Source: WLWS01 sp965243105 (GTDB lineage Bacteria > Pseudomonadota > Gammaproteobacteria > Eutrophobiales > Eutrophobiaceae). From it: a DNA stretch of 64,000 bases. Both the position numbers and the translations under genes were made by a program. The stretch is taken from positions 1-64,000 of the forward strand of contig CBDEUC010000002.1 in assembly GCA_965243105.1 (NCBI GenBank), read 5' to 3'. The notes below the pieces were generated by a model, which worked only from the letters and a program-made list of their open reading frames with translations, did not search any database and was not told the origin of the DNA. How positions within the stretch are numbered: position 1 is the first letter of the stretch; every line of letters begins with the position of its first letter. Positions 18,120 through 27,096 of the stretch are shown piece after piece.

Positions 18120-19190
18120 CTACCTGGATAGCGGATTCAAAGGATGTTTTTTGAGTCGAAGAGATGGGCGCTCAATTAACAGCCAGGAAATAGTTGCAAA
18201 TGTGAAAGTCGCTGCAAACAGCATAGCGGCATGTTGTATCCCCCCATATAGATTGTGGTAAAGCAGGAAGTTTACAACCGGCATGTGATAGATATAGATC
18301 CCGTATGATATATCATTTCCGTTCAAGAGTTTTCGGCTCAACGAAGGGAATGAGTAAGCCATTGAGAATACGGTTACTGCCAGGAAAAGGAATATCAGTG
18401 GGTTCATATTATTGAAATAAGAGATACCAGCCTTAATGCAAATAAAAGAAACCACGACATATGCTGCTAGTAAGTAGACCGCCCTGTTTTTTAGATACCG
18501 ATAGAGTGTGTCGAAGTTAGTCTGGAAAAACATACCCAGCAGGAACATGTAAAACCAGGGGAAAAAAGATATTCGAATGATTTTAAATATAATGTTCTCC
18601 TGGTACGAAAGCGGGACATAAGCATAGATCCTGTTGATGAAGAGAAATAAAGCTATCAGGACCAGTATCGCAACATTTTTGCGGCTGATATTTCGAAGAA
18701 TCAGGTAGAGCAAGGGGACCAGTATATAAAACTGTATTTCTACGGTGATTGTCCACAAGCTACCATTAAGCACACCATCACCATATGCCCTGAGATATTC
18801 AGGGTTGTAAGCCTGGAAAAAAGTGCTCTTGGCTAGAAGAAGAACAATCAAATCCAGCAGGTTAACCGAGACACTATCAAGATATCCGGTCAGGTATACA
18901 ACCAGTATAGATATTCCTACACAGACGAACAGACCCGGGAAAAGTCGCAAAAATCTATTTTGGCCATATTCAATATAATTACTATTGGTTTCGAAAGACT
19001 TGCTGATCAGATATCCGCTAACAAAGAAAAATATCGGCACTCCGGGAAACATCCTCGATAAAACCGAGAACACCTCTACAATTCCTGTATGTTCAATTTT
19101 CAGGTAGATAAAGCAATGATGGAACACTACCTGGGTAGCTGCGAAGAGTCTCAGCAGGTCAAAATTATTGGTTTTGAATGCAGTAGACAT
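18120..19190 (-). CDS. Acyltransferase family 3 (first of three)
   Basis: This is a 356-residue integral membrane O-acyltransferase with about ten hydrophobic helices. It starts NNFDLLRLFAATQVVFHHCF, the R-x10-H motif of the family, and has FFVSGYLISKSF and GSLWTITVEIQFYI (SLW-x-x-x-VE motif). Such enzymes move acetyl groups from the cytoplasm to glycans in the periplasm. It is followed 28 bp upstream on the same strand by a sulfotransferase gene, then a ligase/polymerase and another acyltransferase, forming a four-gene minus-strand run. Confidence 0.9.
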   Translation of the reverse strand: MSTAFKTNNFDLLRLFAATQVVFHHCFIYLKIEHTGIVEVFSVLSRMFPGVPIFFFVSGYLISKSFETNSNYIEYGQNRFLRLFPGLFVCVGISILVVYLTGYLDSVSVNLLDLIVLLLAKSTFFQAYNPEYLRAYGDGVLNGSLWTITVEIQFYILVPLLYLILRNISRKNVAILVLIALFLFINRIYAYVPLSYQENIIFKIIRISFFPWFYMFLLGMFFQTNFDTLYRYLKNRAVYLLAAYVVVSFICIKAGISYFNNMNPLIFLFLAVTVFSMAYSFPSLSRKLLNGNDISYGIYIYHMPVVNFLLYHNLYGGIQHAAMLFAATFTFATISWLLIERPSLRLKKHPLNPLSR

Positions 19191-19218
19191 TGAATAGCTT
19201 GTAAAACGACTCGGTTTA

Positions 19219-20025
19219 TTACCTGTTTATCAGGTTAAGTGGATAAAAAAGAGTTTGGTACCACCGGTTCATTTTTTTGTATTTTTCAACGCATTCCTTG
19301 AAATTATTTATCCCGGATATCTCATTATTGAGACGCTGTAAAGCGACCTCGTACAACTTAATATCATGTTTATTATAGTGTCGAATAGCGGCGAGATCCT
19401 CGTCTGTCACCTGGTCAGTGTTGCGACTCTTATTGAGGTTTCGACGTCGATACAGGGGTGCCTTTTTCCATTGCATATACCTGGATAAAACCTGGAGACT
19501 CTCGTCAAATTTTTCACTAATGCCGACAAAATCATAAAAGCTTTCAAGATTATCTATGGCCTCGGACAAATGTGAATCATCAACCTGGTTATATGGGATT
19601 GATCTGACTTCTCCCAGCATCCAACGTAGCTGACCATTATTAAGCCCGGGTGAATGGCCGTTCTCAAGAAACTGGGATATGCTCAGGTTCTCCTTGTGCA
19701 AGAGCTCATGAAACTGGTTATTTTTGTTTAATTTTATGTAAAAGTACTGAGATATAACACGTTTTACAGGGTCACGTAGAAAAGTCAGGTATCTTGCCTC
19801 GCCATTTAAATATTTGTGCAAGCCAAAAGGCAAATGACCTTTAACCAACACCGGTCCTTTATTTTTAGATTCGAGATCTTTTGAAATACGATTGATCTCC
19901 GGGTCGTTTAATGAATCAATGAAGACATTATAAGTACGGTCCTTAGAGACCTTTCCGGAAAAAATACCGTGCATAGTACTGCCGGCGGTTTTTGGTATGT
20001 GTTGAAAAATTAGTATGCTATGCAT
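19219..20025 (-). CDS. Sulfotransferase (fourth of four)
   Basis: This is a 268-residue PAPS-dependent sulfotransferase. The 5'-phosphosulfate loop is FQHIPKTAGSTMHGIFSG (about residues 7-24) and the 3'-phosphate loop is YLTFLRDPVKRVISQY (about 78-93). This combination is typical of Sulfotransfer_2 and heparan-sulfate-type 2-O-sulfotransferase relatives. It sits between an acyltransferase gene and the O-antigen ligase-type gene on one strand, so sulfation and acylation are probably coupled genetically. Confidence 0.88.
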   Translation of the reverse strand: MHSILIFQHIPKTAGSTMHGIFSGKVSKDRTYNVFIDSLNDPEINRISKDLESKNKGPVLVKGHLPFGLHKYLNGEARYLTFLRDPVKRVISQYFYIKLNKNNQFHELLHKENLSISQFLENGHSPGLNNGQLRWMLGEVRSIPYNQVDDSHLSEAIDNLESFYDFVGISEKFDESLQVLSRYMQWKKAPLYRRRNLNKSRNTDQVTDEDLAAIRHYNKHDIKLYEVALQRLNNEISGINNFKECVEKYKKMNRWYQTLFYPLNLINR

Positions 20026-20088
20026 TTTACTGTTTTCATCATTATAGAAAGTGTTTTCAACACCAGTGTCAGGACAAACCGGGGGATT

Positions 20089-21387
20089 TTATTTCTGAGC
20101 ATGGTACTTTTGTGCTACGACGTTATGATGTGCCGTGGACATGGCAAGGTTCATCCAGTAAAAAGGATAGTATAGTATCGTCACAAACTGGCCGCCAACA
20201 ATAAACGCAAGCATTGATGCATTTAATGCCAGAGCAATGTTTTCGTTAAATATATCTTTATTCTCCCTCGCCAGCCGTCGTGTGTGATTGTTCATTCGAT
20301 AGTTTTTTAGCATCAGGAGAAAAAGCACAAAAATTCCTATCGTTCCGGTTTCCGAGAGTGCCTGGATAAAAATATTATGGCATGCTGAAACAATTTCCAC
20401 GGTTCCGGAGGATACATCGCGCTCAAGTTCTTTCTCTTCGAAAGAAGTATAATTTCTAAGATAGTATATATTGTAGTTTTCGTAACCCACTCCAAAAAGC
20501 GGCTTTCTTTTATACATATCAACGCCTTTTTCCCATAGATAGAGCCTGTGAAGAGAGTCGGAATCTTTCCCGATATTCCTGAACCTGTCTTTTGACTCCT
20601 CGGGCAAAAAAAGCGTGACCAGCACGCCCAGTAAGGCTATACCCAGCAAAATATTCTTCTTATATTGTGTAAATAGAGACATGTAAAACACACTAAAAAC
20701 CATTGCTATTAGTCCACCTCGAGATGAAGAGCCAATGACAGATAAAATAGCAGAGCAGGGAAGAATAAAAATCAAGGCGAATGTTTTTGCTTTCGACCAG
20801 TGGGTTCTTAACGAAAATATGAAATAGTAGGCCAGTGGAAAAAACACACACATTTCAATGGCAAACTCGCCGGAATTCTTGAACCAGCCAGGGGAGCCAG
20901 ATAGACCCCATGAAGCGAATGAAAATCCTCGTTCTGCCCATACTCGATACGCGTGTTGGGACATTTTCAAGTTGACAAGGAAGAATACAATTAGAAATAG
21001 ATAGAATCTTTTTTCGGTGTCAATCTGCTTAACAATAATTACAAACAGTATAATCCAGTTGATATGAATAACGATGCTGTCAAATGATACAGAGCTGTTA
21101 TACGCCAATAGTGATGAAAGAAAAATGACAAACGAGTAAAAGTAAAATAATTTGCTTATACCCTCTGCATCAGGGACCCTGGGGCCAGTACTTTTCCTGG
21201 AAAGTGTAGAAAGAATGGCTATAAGGATGGATATCTGCGCCAGGGGAATAACGTCAAGCGCCGGGTATATTGTCTGGATTCTAGTGTATTCAATAATGAC
21301 GTAGATACATAACCACCAGAAACCTGCGGACTGTTTCTTGAATTCACCCAGGATAGAGAAGAAATTCAGTTTATACAGTTCGTTCAT
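20089..21387 (-). CDS. O-antigen ligase/Wzy-type polymerase
   Basis: This is a 432-residue membrane protein with about ten to twelve helices and a large periplasmic loop. The Wzy_C/WaaL signature region includes PLFGVGYENYNIYYL followed by ACHNIFIQALSETGTIG, where the His in the HN motif is conserved in ligases and polymerases. It would polymerise or transfer repeat units delivered by the flippase. The gene overlaps the start region of the acyltransferase gene upstream by 17 bp, a sign of translational coupling. Ligase and polymerase cannot be told apart from sequence alone. Confidence 0.85.
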   Translation of the reverse strand: MNELYKLNFFSILGEFKKQSAGFWWLCIYVIIEYTRIQTIYPALDVIPLAQISILIAILSTLSRKSTGPRVPDAEGISKLFYFYSFVIFLSSLLAYNSSVSFDSIVIHINWIILFVIIVKQIDTEKRFYLFLIVFFLVNLKMSQHAYRVWAERGFSFASWGLSGSPGWFKNSGEFAIEMCVFFPLAYYFIFSLRTHWSKAKTFALIFILPCSAILSVIGSSSRGGLIAMVFSVFYMSLFTQYKKNILLGIALLGVLVTLFLPEESKDRFRNIGKDSDSLHRLYLWEKGVDMYKRKPLFGVGYENYNIYYLRNYTSFEEKELERDVSSGTVEIVSACHNIFIQALSETGTIGIFVLFLLMLKNYRMNNHTRRLARENKDIFNENIALALNASMLAFIVGGQFVTILYYPFYWMNLAMSTAHHNVVAQKYHAQK

Positions 21388-22390
21388 ACTTGCTATCTTT
21401 ATAGAGCAGCCGGGCTCTCAAACTGTATAGGGAGGGCAGTTCAACATATTTATGCAATAAAAATGAAACTAATATTGCAGTGCCAAGTGTGATTGCAAAA
21501 ACGAGGTAATTGTTCATACCCGTTTTATGCAAGCTGTCCATGATTATATAACCTGAAAACTGGTGAGTTAAATAAAGGGGGTATGAAATATCTCCGAAAA
21601 ATACAAAAACCGGCATTGCTGGCAGGTAAAACTTATCTTTAGCAATCAAAATAAAAATAAATATAACAGCGATATAGAGAATACCAGCGAATGGGTCATT
21701 CAGCAGAAACTCAAGCACGACAGTTATTAACAGCATCATAATATGTAATGGCTGGAAGTGCCCCGTTTTGTAATACTCATGCAGGATAATCCCACCGATA
21801 AACAAATGGATATATTTCAATATCATGTATTGAGTCACGAGCCATGGGAACCAGCCATGATAAGTCTCCAGGTAATAGGCCGCGGCCTGGATGCCCAGCC
21901 AAAGCGCCAGCACGCTCATCAGGTATTTTCTCTTTGCCATGAAGAAAATCAGGGCAAACCAGAAATAGAAAACAAGCTCATAAAAAAGACTCCAATATAC
22001 GGGGTCCACGTGACGGACTTTAAAGACTGTTTGTAACATTGAGAGGTTTATTATGAGCTCACTGAGGCTGCGATCGAAGAGGCCGGTGTCAGTGAGATTT
22101 ATCACTGCAAAAGTCATCAAGGCTGCGACCCAGTAAACCGGGTACAATCTGGAAAATCGTGAAACTATAAAATGATGTGGCGTTTTGGACCTGTCGAGGG
22201 TTAGATATATGACAAACCCGCTTATCACAAAGAATATATGTACTCCCAGGTGACCCTGGCTGAAAGTAAAAGGAAGGCCGAACTCAGGATTAAAATTATT
22301 AGGATAAAAAAAGCAGTAATGAAATAAGACTACAATTAGTGCGGATATACCCCTTAAACAGTCGATGCCTTTTATGCGTCGCCCGGCCAA
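21371..22390 (-). CDS. Acyltransferase family 3 (second of three)
   Basis: This is a 339-residue membrane acyltransferase. GIDCLRGISALIVVLFHY holds the conserved R-x10-H, HIFFVISGFVIYLT follows, and the SLFYELVFYF motif is near residue 132. The start is TTG at 22388-22390 with AGAGGA seven bases upstream, so the non-ATG start is credible. It is the first gene of the four-gene minus-strand unit and overlaps the ligase/polymerase gene by 17 bp. The likely role is O-acetylation of the polysaccharide. Confidence 0.88.
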   Translation of the reverse strand: MAGRRIKGIDCLRGISALIVVLFHYCFFYPNNFNPEFGLPFTFSQGHLGVHIFFVISGFVIYLTLDRSKTPHHFIVSRFSRLYPVYWVAALMTFAVINLTDTGLFDRSLSELIINLSMLQTVFKVRHVDPVYWSLFYELVFYFWFALIFFMAKRKYLMSVLALWLGIQAAAYYLETYHGWFPWLVTQYMILKYIHLFIGGIILHEYYKTGHFQPLHIMMLLITVVLEFLLNDPFAGILYIAVIFIFILIAKDKFYLPAMPVFVFFGDISYPLYLTHQFSGYIIMDSLHKTGMNNYLVFAITLGTAILVSFLLHKYVELPSLYSLRARLLYKDSKYERTV

Positions 22391-22448
22391 TTAGCTATCC
22401 TCTTTAAGTAATGCTATAACAGCAAAATAATAAACTACACATAATACC

Positions 22449-23447
22449 ATGCGACTGAATAAGTTAACCGGCTTACGTGGATTGGCTGCATTGATTGTGT
22501 TTATTTCGCACTCTGCCAATGAAGGATACTTGCCATCCATATTCGGGAAAGGGTTTGGCCAAATCGGAGTCATGATATTTTTCTTGTTAAGTGGCTACCT
22601 AATGGGCTATCTATACATATGCAATAATTTTGACGAATACAACGTCAAAAAATATATTCTTGCGAGGATTGGAAGGGTTTTTCCACTCTATTTATCCGTA
22701 GTCACACTGTCAATATTGATCACCTATTTTGTGGACGCTTCATTTCATTACAATATTGAAAGTATCAAAGATATCGTGTTTTCATACTTTTTTGTAATGG
22801 CCAGAAAAGAATTGTGGACGATACCAGTAGAGGTGCAGTTCTATTTAATATTTATAATTTACTGGTGGGTATTTGCCCGAAGTAAAAGTCTGTTGTTAGC
22901 TATACTTTTTATCTCTGTGACCACAATACCGACGTTGCTGACAGTGTCGATTAAAGGCGAATACTTTAAAATAGTCAGTAGTTATTCGCCAATATTCTTT
23001 GCCGGTGTGTTGCTTGCAATAAACAATAACTCTCTAAAATCAATCAACCCGAAAGTCATTAATATTCTTGGTATAATAGCGTTATTCAGTTTGTTCGTAA
23101 ATGTGCCGGAGACAAGAAGAATGCTGGGTTTGTACTACAATGACACCACACTTTATCTTACCTGGCTGGATCCAATATCATGGATGATAATCCTGGTGTT
23201 ATTTATCGCAACAGTACTAAACAGCTCATCTCTTAAGATTCTTGAAAGCAGGGCTCTCATTTTCCTGGGAGAGATATCATTTGGTTTTTATCTCTTTCAC
23301 AGGCCGGTGTTAAAGATTTGCAATGAGTATTTCGAACAGGGAATTGGAACGTTGGCAGTGCCTCTTCTTTTGACATGTATTCTCGCAGGTATTTCTTTCT
23401 ATTTTTTTGAAAAACCAGCAGCTGGGAAAATCAGGAGTTTTGCATAG
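22449..23447 (+). CDS. Acyltransferase family 3 (third of three)
   Basis: This is a 332-residue membrane acyltransferase. LRGLAALIVFISHSAN carries the family R and H, then FFLLSGYLMGYLY and ELWTIPVEVQFYLI (W-x-x-x-VE motif). It lacks the extracytoplasmic SGNH domain found in OafA-type proteins, but an SGNH hydrolase gene starts only 6 bp after its stop. It is divergent from the minus-strand acyltransferase gene with about 58 bp between the starts. O-acetyl transfer to the glycan is the probable function. Confidence 0.88.
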   Translation: MRLNKLTGLRGLAALIVFISHSANEGYLPSIFGKGFGQIGVMIFFLLSGYLMGYLYICNNFDEYNVKKYILARIGRVFPLYLSVVTLSILITYFVDASFHYNIESIKDIVFSYFFVMARKELWTIPVEVQFYLIFIIYWWVFARSKSLLLAILFISVTTIPTLLTVSIKGEYFKIVSSYSPIFFAGVLLAINNNSLKSINPKVINILGIIALFSLFVNVPETRRMLGLYYNDTTLYLTWLDPISWMIILVLFIATVLNSSSLKILESRALIFLGEISFGFYLFHRPVLKICNEYFEQGIGTLAVPLLLTCILAGISFYFFEKPAAGKIRSFA

Positions 23448-23453
23448 CAGCTC

Positions 23454-24161
23454 ATGGCAAGAAATAGAGTCATTGTCTTTGTCCTGGGTTCTATAGCGTT
23501 AATTGAATTGGGTATAGCTGGAATATTGTTTTTGAAACCGATATTTGGTGATAATCAACAACCTGTTAATCCAGGTTACAACAAAAGTCTAACCAGCTAT
23601 CCGTACTTCCTCGATAAGACTTCGTTCTTTGAGGAGAATGGCATATTGGAGCCGTCTGTAGTTATGCTTGGCGATTCAATTACCGACAGGGGAGAGTGGA
23701 GTGAATTATTCCCGGGAATTTCCATTGTAAATCGGGGCATCGGTCGGGATACCAGTTATGGTGTCTTGCAGAGAATATCGCAAGTAATTCAGTCTCGACC
23801 TCAAAAGGTGTTTCTCATGATAGGTATAAACGACATAAACCGGGGGTTTAAGCCGCAAGATATACTTGAAAATTATGAGCAGATAGTAACTAAATTATTG
23901 CAAGCCGACATTCAAGTATATATCGAATCAGTTTTGTATACACACAGCAGAAATGATCGCGCCAACGAAGTGATTGCTGAGTTAAACAGATCCCTATCTG
24001 AACTAGCACGAACCAGCAATAAAGTGGAATTTATTGATCTGAACAGGGTGCTGGCCAGCAATGCCAGGCTCTCACGAAAGTATTCAAGGGATGGCTTGCA
24101 TTTAAATGGTAGTGGATACAAGGCCTGGGCCCAGGAAATTAGTCCTTATTTAATACACTAA
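23454..24161 (+). CDS. SGNH/GDSL-family hydrolase or acyl-transfer partner
   Basis: This is a 235-residue protein with an N-terminal membrane anchor (about residues 5-28). The SGNH blocks are visible: I, VMLGDSITDRGEW with Ser75; II, VNRGIGRDT; III, LMIGINDINRG; V, DGLHLN with Asp213 and His216. It should act in the periplasm as an esterase or transacylase. The 6-bp gap from the acyltransferase-3 gene suggests a two-protein version of the fused acyltransferase-SGNH architecture. The substrate is inferred to be an acylated polysaccharide. Confidence 0.87.
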   Translation: MARNRVIVFVLGSIALIELGIAGILFLKPIFGDNQQPVNPGYNKSLTSYPYFLDKTSFFEENGILEPSVVMLGDSITDRGEWSELFPGISIVNRGIGRDTSYGVLQRISQVIQSRPQKVFLMIGINDINRGFKPQDILENYEQIVTKLLQADIQVYIESVLYTHSRNDRANEVIAELNRSLSELARTSNKVEFIDLNRVLASNARLSRKYSRDGLHLNGSGYKAWAQEISPYLIH

Positions 24162-24176
24162 TATGTCCTGGGTGAC

Positions 24177-24725
24177 TTAGCTCAGCCGATCGCTCAATGC
24201 GTTTGAGCAGGAAATAATTCTACGGACGCAGATATCAAAATATTCTTCGTTTGTCATATAAGGGTCATGAATATACGGAGCAGGGGGGTCGCCCCAAAGC
24301 CCGAGTAAGGATCTCTGACAATCGAAGTTTTCGAAATAAGACATATGTCGAGGCTCCATACCGATAACAAGATCATTTTTTGAAGCTAGATATTCCGAGA
24401 CGGGAGTAGCCCTGTGATCCTCTATATCAATGTCGTATCGGCGCGCTATTTTCAGAGCGGTTTCATTCGCCCTGGCGCCCTTGGTACAATGCAAACCAAA
24501 AGATATGCTTTCCACGCCGGCCTGCTCCAGTAATTTCCTGGCAATCGGGCTACGGCATATATTACCGCTACAAACAAATACAAGTCGTTTCACATCATGA
24601 AAATCAATTACCTGGTAACTTCTCCATAGCCCAAGGTATTGGGTAAAATAATAGAACGAATGCTTGAGAAATCCCGATTTTGAGCCGTACTTTTGATTTA
24701 CAATGCTTAATGAATCAGTATCCAT
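24177..24725 (-). CDS. Low-molecular-weight protein tyrosine phosphatase
   Basis: This is a 182-residue cytoplasmic phosphatase. The P-loop is C52-S-G-N-I-C-R58-S in LVFVCSGNICRSPIARKLL, and the general acid Asp is in the C-terminal IHDPY motif. Family members such as Wzb dephosphorylate the tyrosine kinase that controls polysaccharide chain length. The catalytic domain is preceded by about 45 residues that Wzb lacks but which similar proteins of exopolysaccharide loci often have. The cognate kinase is not in this window. It is divergent from the ATP-grasp gene across about 40 bp. Confidence 0.9.
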   Translation of the reverse strand: MDTDSLSIVNQKYGSKSGFLKHSFYYFTQYLGLWRSYQVIDFHDVKRLVFVCSGNICRSPIARKLLEQAGVESISFGLHCTKGARANETALKIARRYDIDIEDHRATPVSEYLASKNDLVIGMEPRHMSYFENFDCQRSLLGLWGDPPAPYIHDPYMTNEEYFDICVRRIISCSNALSDRLS

Positions 24726-24767
24726 GGATTTAACAAAACCAGTTTTATTTAAAAGATATTAGACTTG

Positions 24768-25943
24768 ATGATACGAATACTTGTTCTTGACGCGAATCAG
24801 CGTGCAGCGCTTGCCATTGCCAGGTCATTAGGTAAATGTGGTCATTATATCATCACTGCTGATTCAACACGAAATGCCCTGGCAGGCCATTCCAGGTATT
24901 CTCAAGAGTATCAATGTTATCCCGACCCTCTTAATGATTGGCGTTCTTTTGTTGAGTGGCTTACAGATATTATTGAATCCAAAAAAGTGGACTTGCTTAT
25001 CCCGGTCACTGATCTTACCAGTACGATTGTTGTCGATAACGAGAACAGACTGGCAAATCTCTGCACTATCCCTTTTACAGGAAAGACCAGGATCGAATTA
25101 CTTGGAAATAAATGCAACCTGGTTAGATTCGCTCAAAAGATGGATACACTTTGTCCAGAGTCCATATTTGTTGATGCTGGGCATTCTTTCCCAGAACCCG
25201 GCGATTTACAGTTTCCCGTTGTTATTAAACCCGCAAGTTCGATCTATAAACACGAGGGGAACTATTTTCGATCAGAAGTTACAGTTATCAATGACCAGCA
25301 GGCTTATCGAGAGTTTTTGCAAGAGGCGGCTCACGTTATAATGCAGGAAGTAATGATACAGCAGTACATTCCAGGCCATGGGGCTGCAATATTTGTTCTT
25401 TATGACCATGGAGAACTCCTTGCATATTTTAGCCATCGGAGGCTACGCGAAAAACCCCCATCCGGAGGAGTGAGTGTATTATCTGAGTCAATGCCTGTTT
25501 CATCCGTGTTATTGGAATCCACGCGGAAGCTGTTAGATGAAGTAGAATGGCATGGAGTCGCCATGGTGGAATACCGGGTTGATGAAAGCGGAAGGCACTG
25601 GCTCATGGAAGTTAATACCAGGTTCTGGGGTTCATTGCAGCTTGCTATTGACGCAGGAGTGGATTTCCCGAAGTGGCTATGCCAGTTATCAACGGGTGAA
25701 GTCCCGAACGTCACGAATAGTTACCGTGAAGGAACAAGGTTACGCTGGTTTCTCGGAGACCTGGACAGTCTGTATCTTTTCCTGAAAAAACGGGACACAG
25801 GTATCATGGCCAAGATAACAAGGGTTTTGGAGTTTATTTTTCCGCTTACCGGCTTTAGTCGGCATGAGGTCAACCGCCTGGATGATTTCGCCCCGGCAAT
25901 CTACGAAGCGAAGCAGTATGTAAAACTCTTGTTTAATACTTAG
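24768..25943 (+). CDS. ATP-grasp enzyme
   Basis: This is a 391-residue ATP-grasp ligase. The N-terminal pre-ATP domain begins IRILVLDANQRAALAIARSL. The ATP-grasp region includes FPVVIKPASSIYKHEGNYF (Lys for nucleotide), MQEYIPG-like IQQYIPGHGAAIFVLY, and the metal site MVEYRVDES...LMEVNTRFWGSLQLAI. The E and N residues there bind Mg. The family joins a carboxylate to an amine or thiol, so here it may attach an amino acid or activate a sugar acid; this is inference. ATG at 24768 was preferred over the TTG just upstream. It overlaps the convergent GT4 by 11 bp. Confidence 0.85.
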   Translation: MIRILVLDANQRAALAIARSLGKCGHYIITADSTRNALAGHSRYSQEYQCYPDPLNDWRSFVEWLTDIIESKKVDLLIPVTDLTSTIVVDNENRLANLCTIPFTGKTRIELLGNKCNLVRFAQKMDTLCPESIFVDAGHSFPEPGDLQFPVVIKPASSIYKHEGNYFRSEVTVINDQQAYREFLQEAAHVIMQEVMIQQYIPGHGAAIFVLYDHGELLAYFSHRRLREKPPSGGVSVLSESMPVSSVLLESTRKLLDEVEWHGVAMVEYRVDESGRHWLMEVNTRFWGSLQLAIDAGVDFPKWLCQLSTGEVPNVTNSYREGTRLRWFLGDLDSLYLFLKKRDTGIMAKITRVLEFIFPLTGFSRHEVNRLDDFAPAIYEAKQYVKLLFNT

Positions 25944-27039
25944 CCGATTCGTATAACTCTTTGTAGCTTTGCAACATTAATTCTTCCGAGAACTTCTTAT
26001 TGACTGCAGCAGGTCCGGATTGTGCTAATCGTTGTGAAAGGGTTGTATCAGACAGTAGCCGTTTAATACCGGCGGAAAAATCCTCGGCGTTACCCGGCTC
26101 GACCATGATCCCGGTAACCTCATGCTCTACTATCTCTTCTGGCCCACCGCATCGCGTTACCACCATTGGGAGGCCACATGCCATGGCTTCTATAGTCGAG
26201 ATGGAAAATCCTTCAGATGTAGAGGGAAGCAGGAATAAATCTAATCCCTTTAAGAAGCTTGCACTGTTATCCTGATATCCAATAAAGAAGATATCGTCAG
26301 TTAAATTTTTCTCCTTGATTAATACATCAAGCTTGTCCATTAATTCGGGCTTCTTGTGCCCTGCAACAACTATTTTCAGCCTGGGATACTCGTCCTTAAG
26401 AATAGACATGGCTTCGATCAAAACATCATAACCCTTGGCCGGACGCACATTACCCAGGCACCCGGCAATTATAGAGTCTTCGTTGATATCAAGGCTTGAT
26501 CTCAGTTCATCACTCTTATCACCAGAGTAACGATGAGAGGGGATGCCATTATAGATTACAGTTGTTTTGGATGGCTGGAGCAGGTTTTCACTGGCAATGA
26601 CCCGCATGAGCCCCTGGGAAACGGTGACATATTTATAAATCGCCCGGTCCATTATCCATAGTTTAAGTTTTCTGAATCGCTCATTCGGACTAACATCAAC
26701 CATCCCGTGAAATGTCGCTATCACAGGTGTCCTGGTTAACCATCCCGCCATCGCGCTGTACACAGCTGCCCCAAGAAGATGTGCATGGATAAGAACAATA
26801 TTTTCGCTGCGAATGAGTTTGATTAACTGCAGCAGAAATCCCAGGTTAAACCTGCCGCGGGATTCTAGAATACGAGTCGGGACCCCTCGTTTCAGGAGTT
26901 CATCATTAACCCAGCCCGGGCCTCGAATGAGCGCAATGGATGAGTACCCGTGAAGTCTTGATTTGTCGGCCAGGTTGATGAAGACAGACTCGGCTCCGCC
27001 GGGACCTGTAGTATCGATAATATGAAGAATTGTTTTCAT
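25933..27039 (-). CDS. Glycosyltransferase, family 4
   Basis: This is a 368-residue GT-B enzyme. It starts MKTILHIIDTTGPGGAESVF, the classic GT4 opening. Other marks are IHAHLLGAAVY, AGCLGNVRPAKGYDVLIEAM at the donor domain, and PSTSEGFSISTIEAMACGLP with the catalytic E-x7-E pair. It is soluble. It converges with the ATP-grasp gene and is divergent from the deacetylase at 27097 across 57 bp. It probably adds a late sugar in the repeat unit. Confidence 0.88.
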   Translation of the reverse strand: MKTILHIIDTTGPGGAESVFINLADKSRLHGYSSIALIRGPGWVNDELLKRGVPTRILESRGRFNLGFLLQLIKLIRSENIVLIHAHLLGAAVYSAMAGWLTRTPVIATFHGMVDVSPNERFRKLKLWIMDRAIYKYVTVSQGLMRVIASENLLQPSKTTVIYNGIPSHRYSGDKSDELRSSLDINEDSIIAGCLGNVRPAKGYDVLIEAMSILKDEYPRLKIVVAGHKKPELMDKLDVLIKEKNLTDDIFFIGYQDNSASFLKGLDLFLLPSTSEGFSISTIEAMACGLPMVVTRCGGPEEIVEHEVTGIMVEPGNAEDFSAGIKRLLSDTTLSQRLAQSGPAAVNKKFSEELMLQSYKELYESAKY

Positions 27040-27096
27040 AAAGGTAGTAAATTAACATTTTCTAAAGAGAATATAAGCCTGTAGGCCTGTAATATT

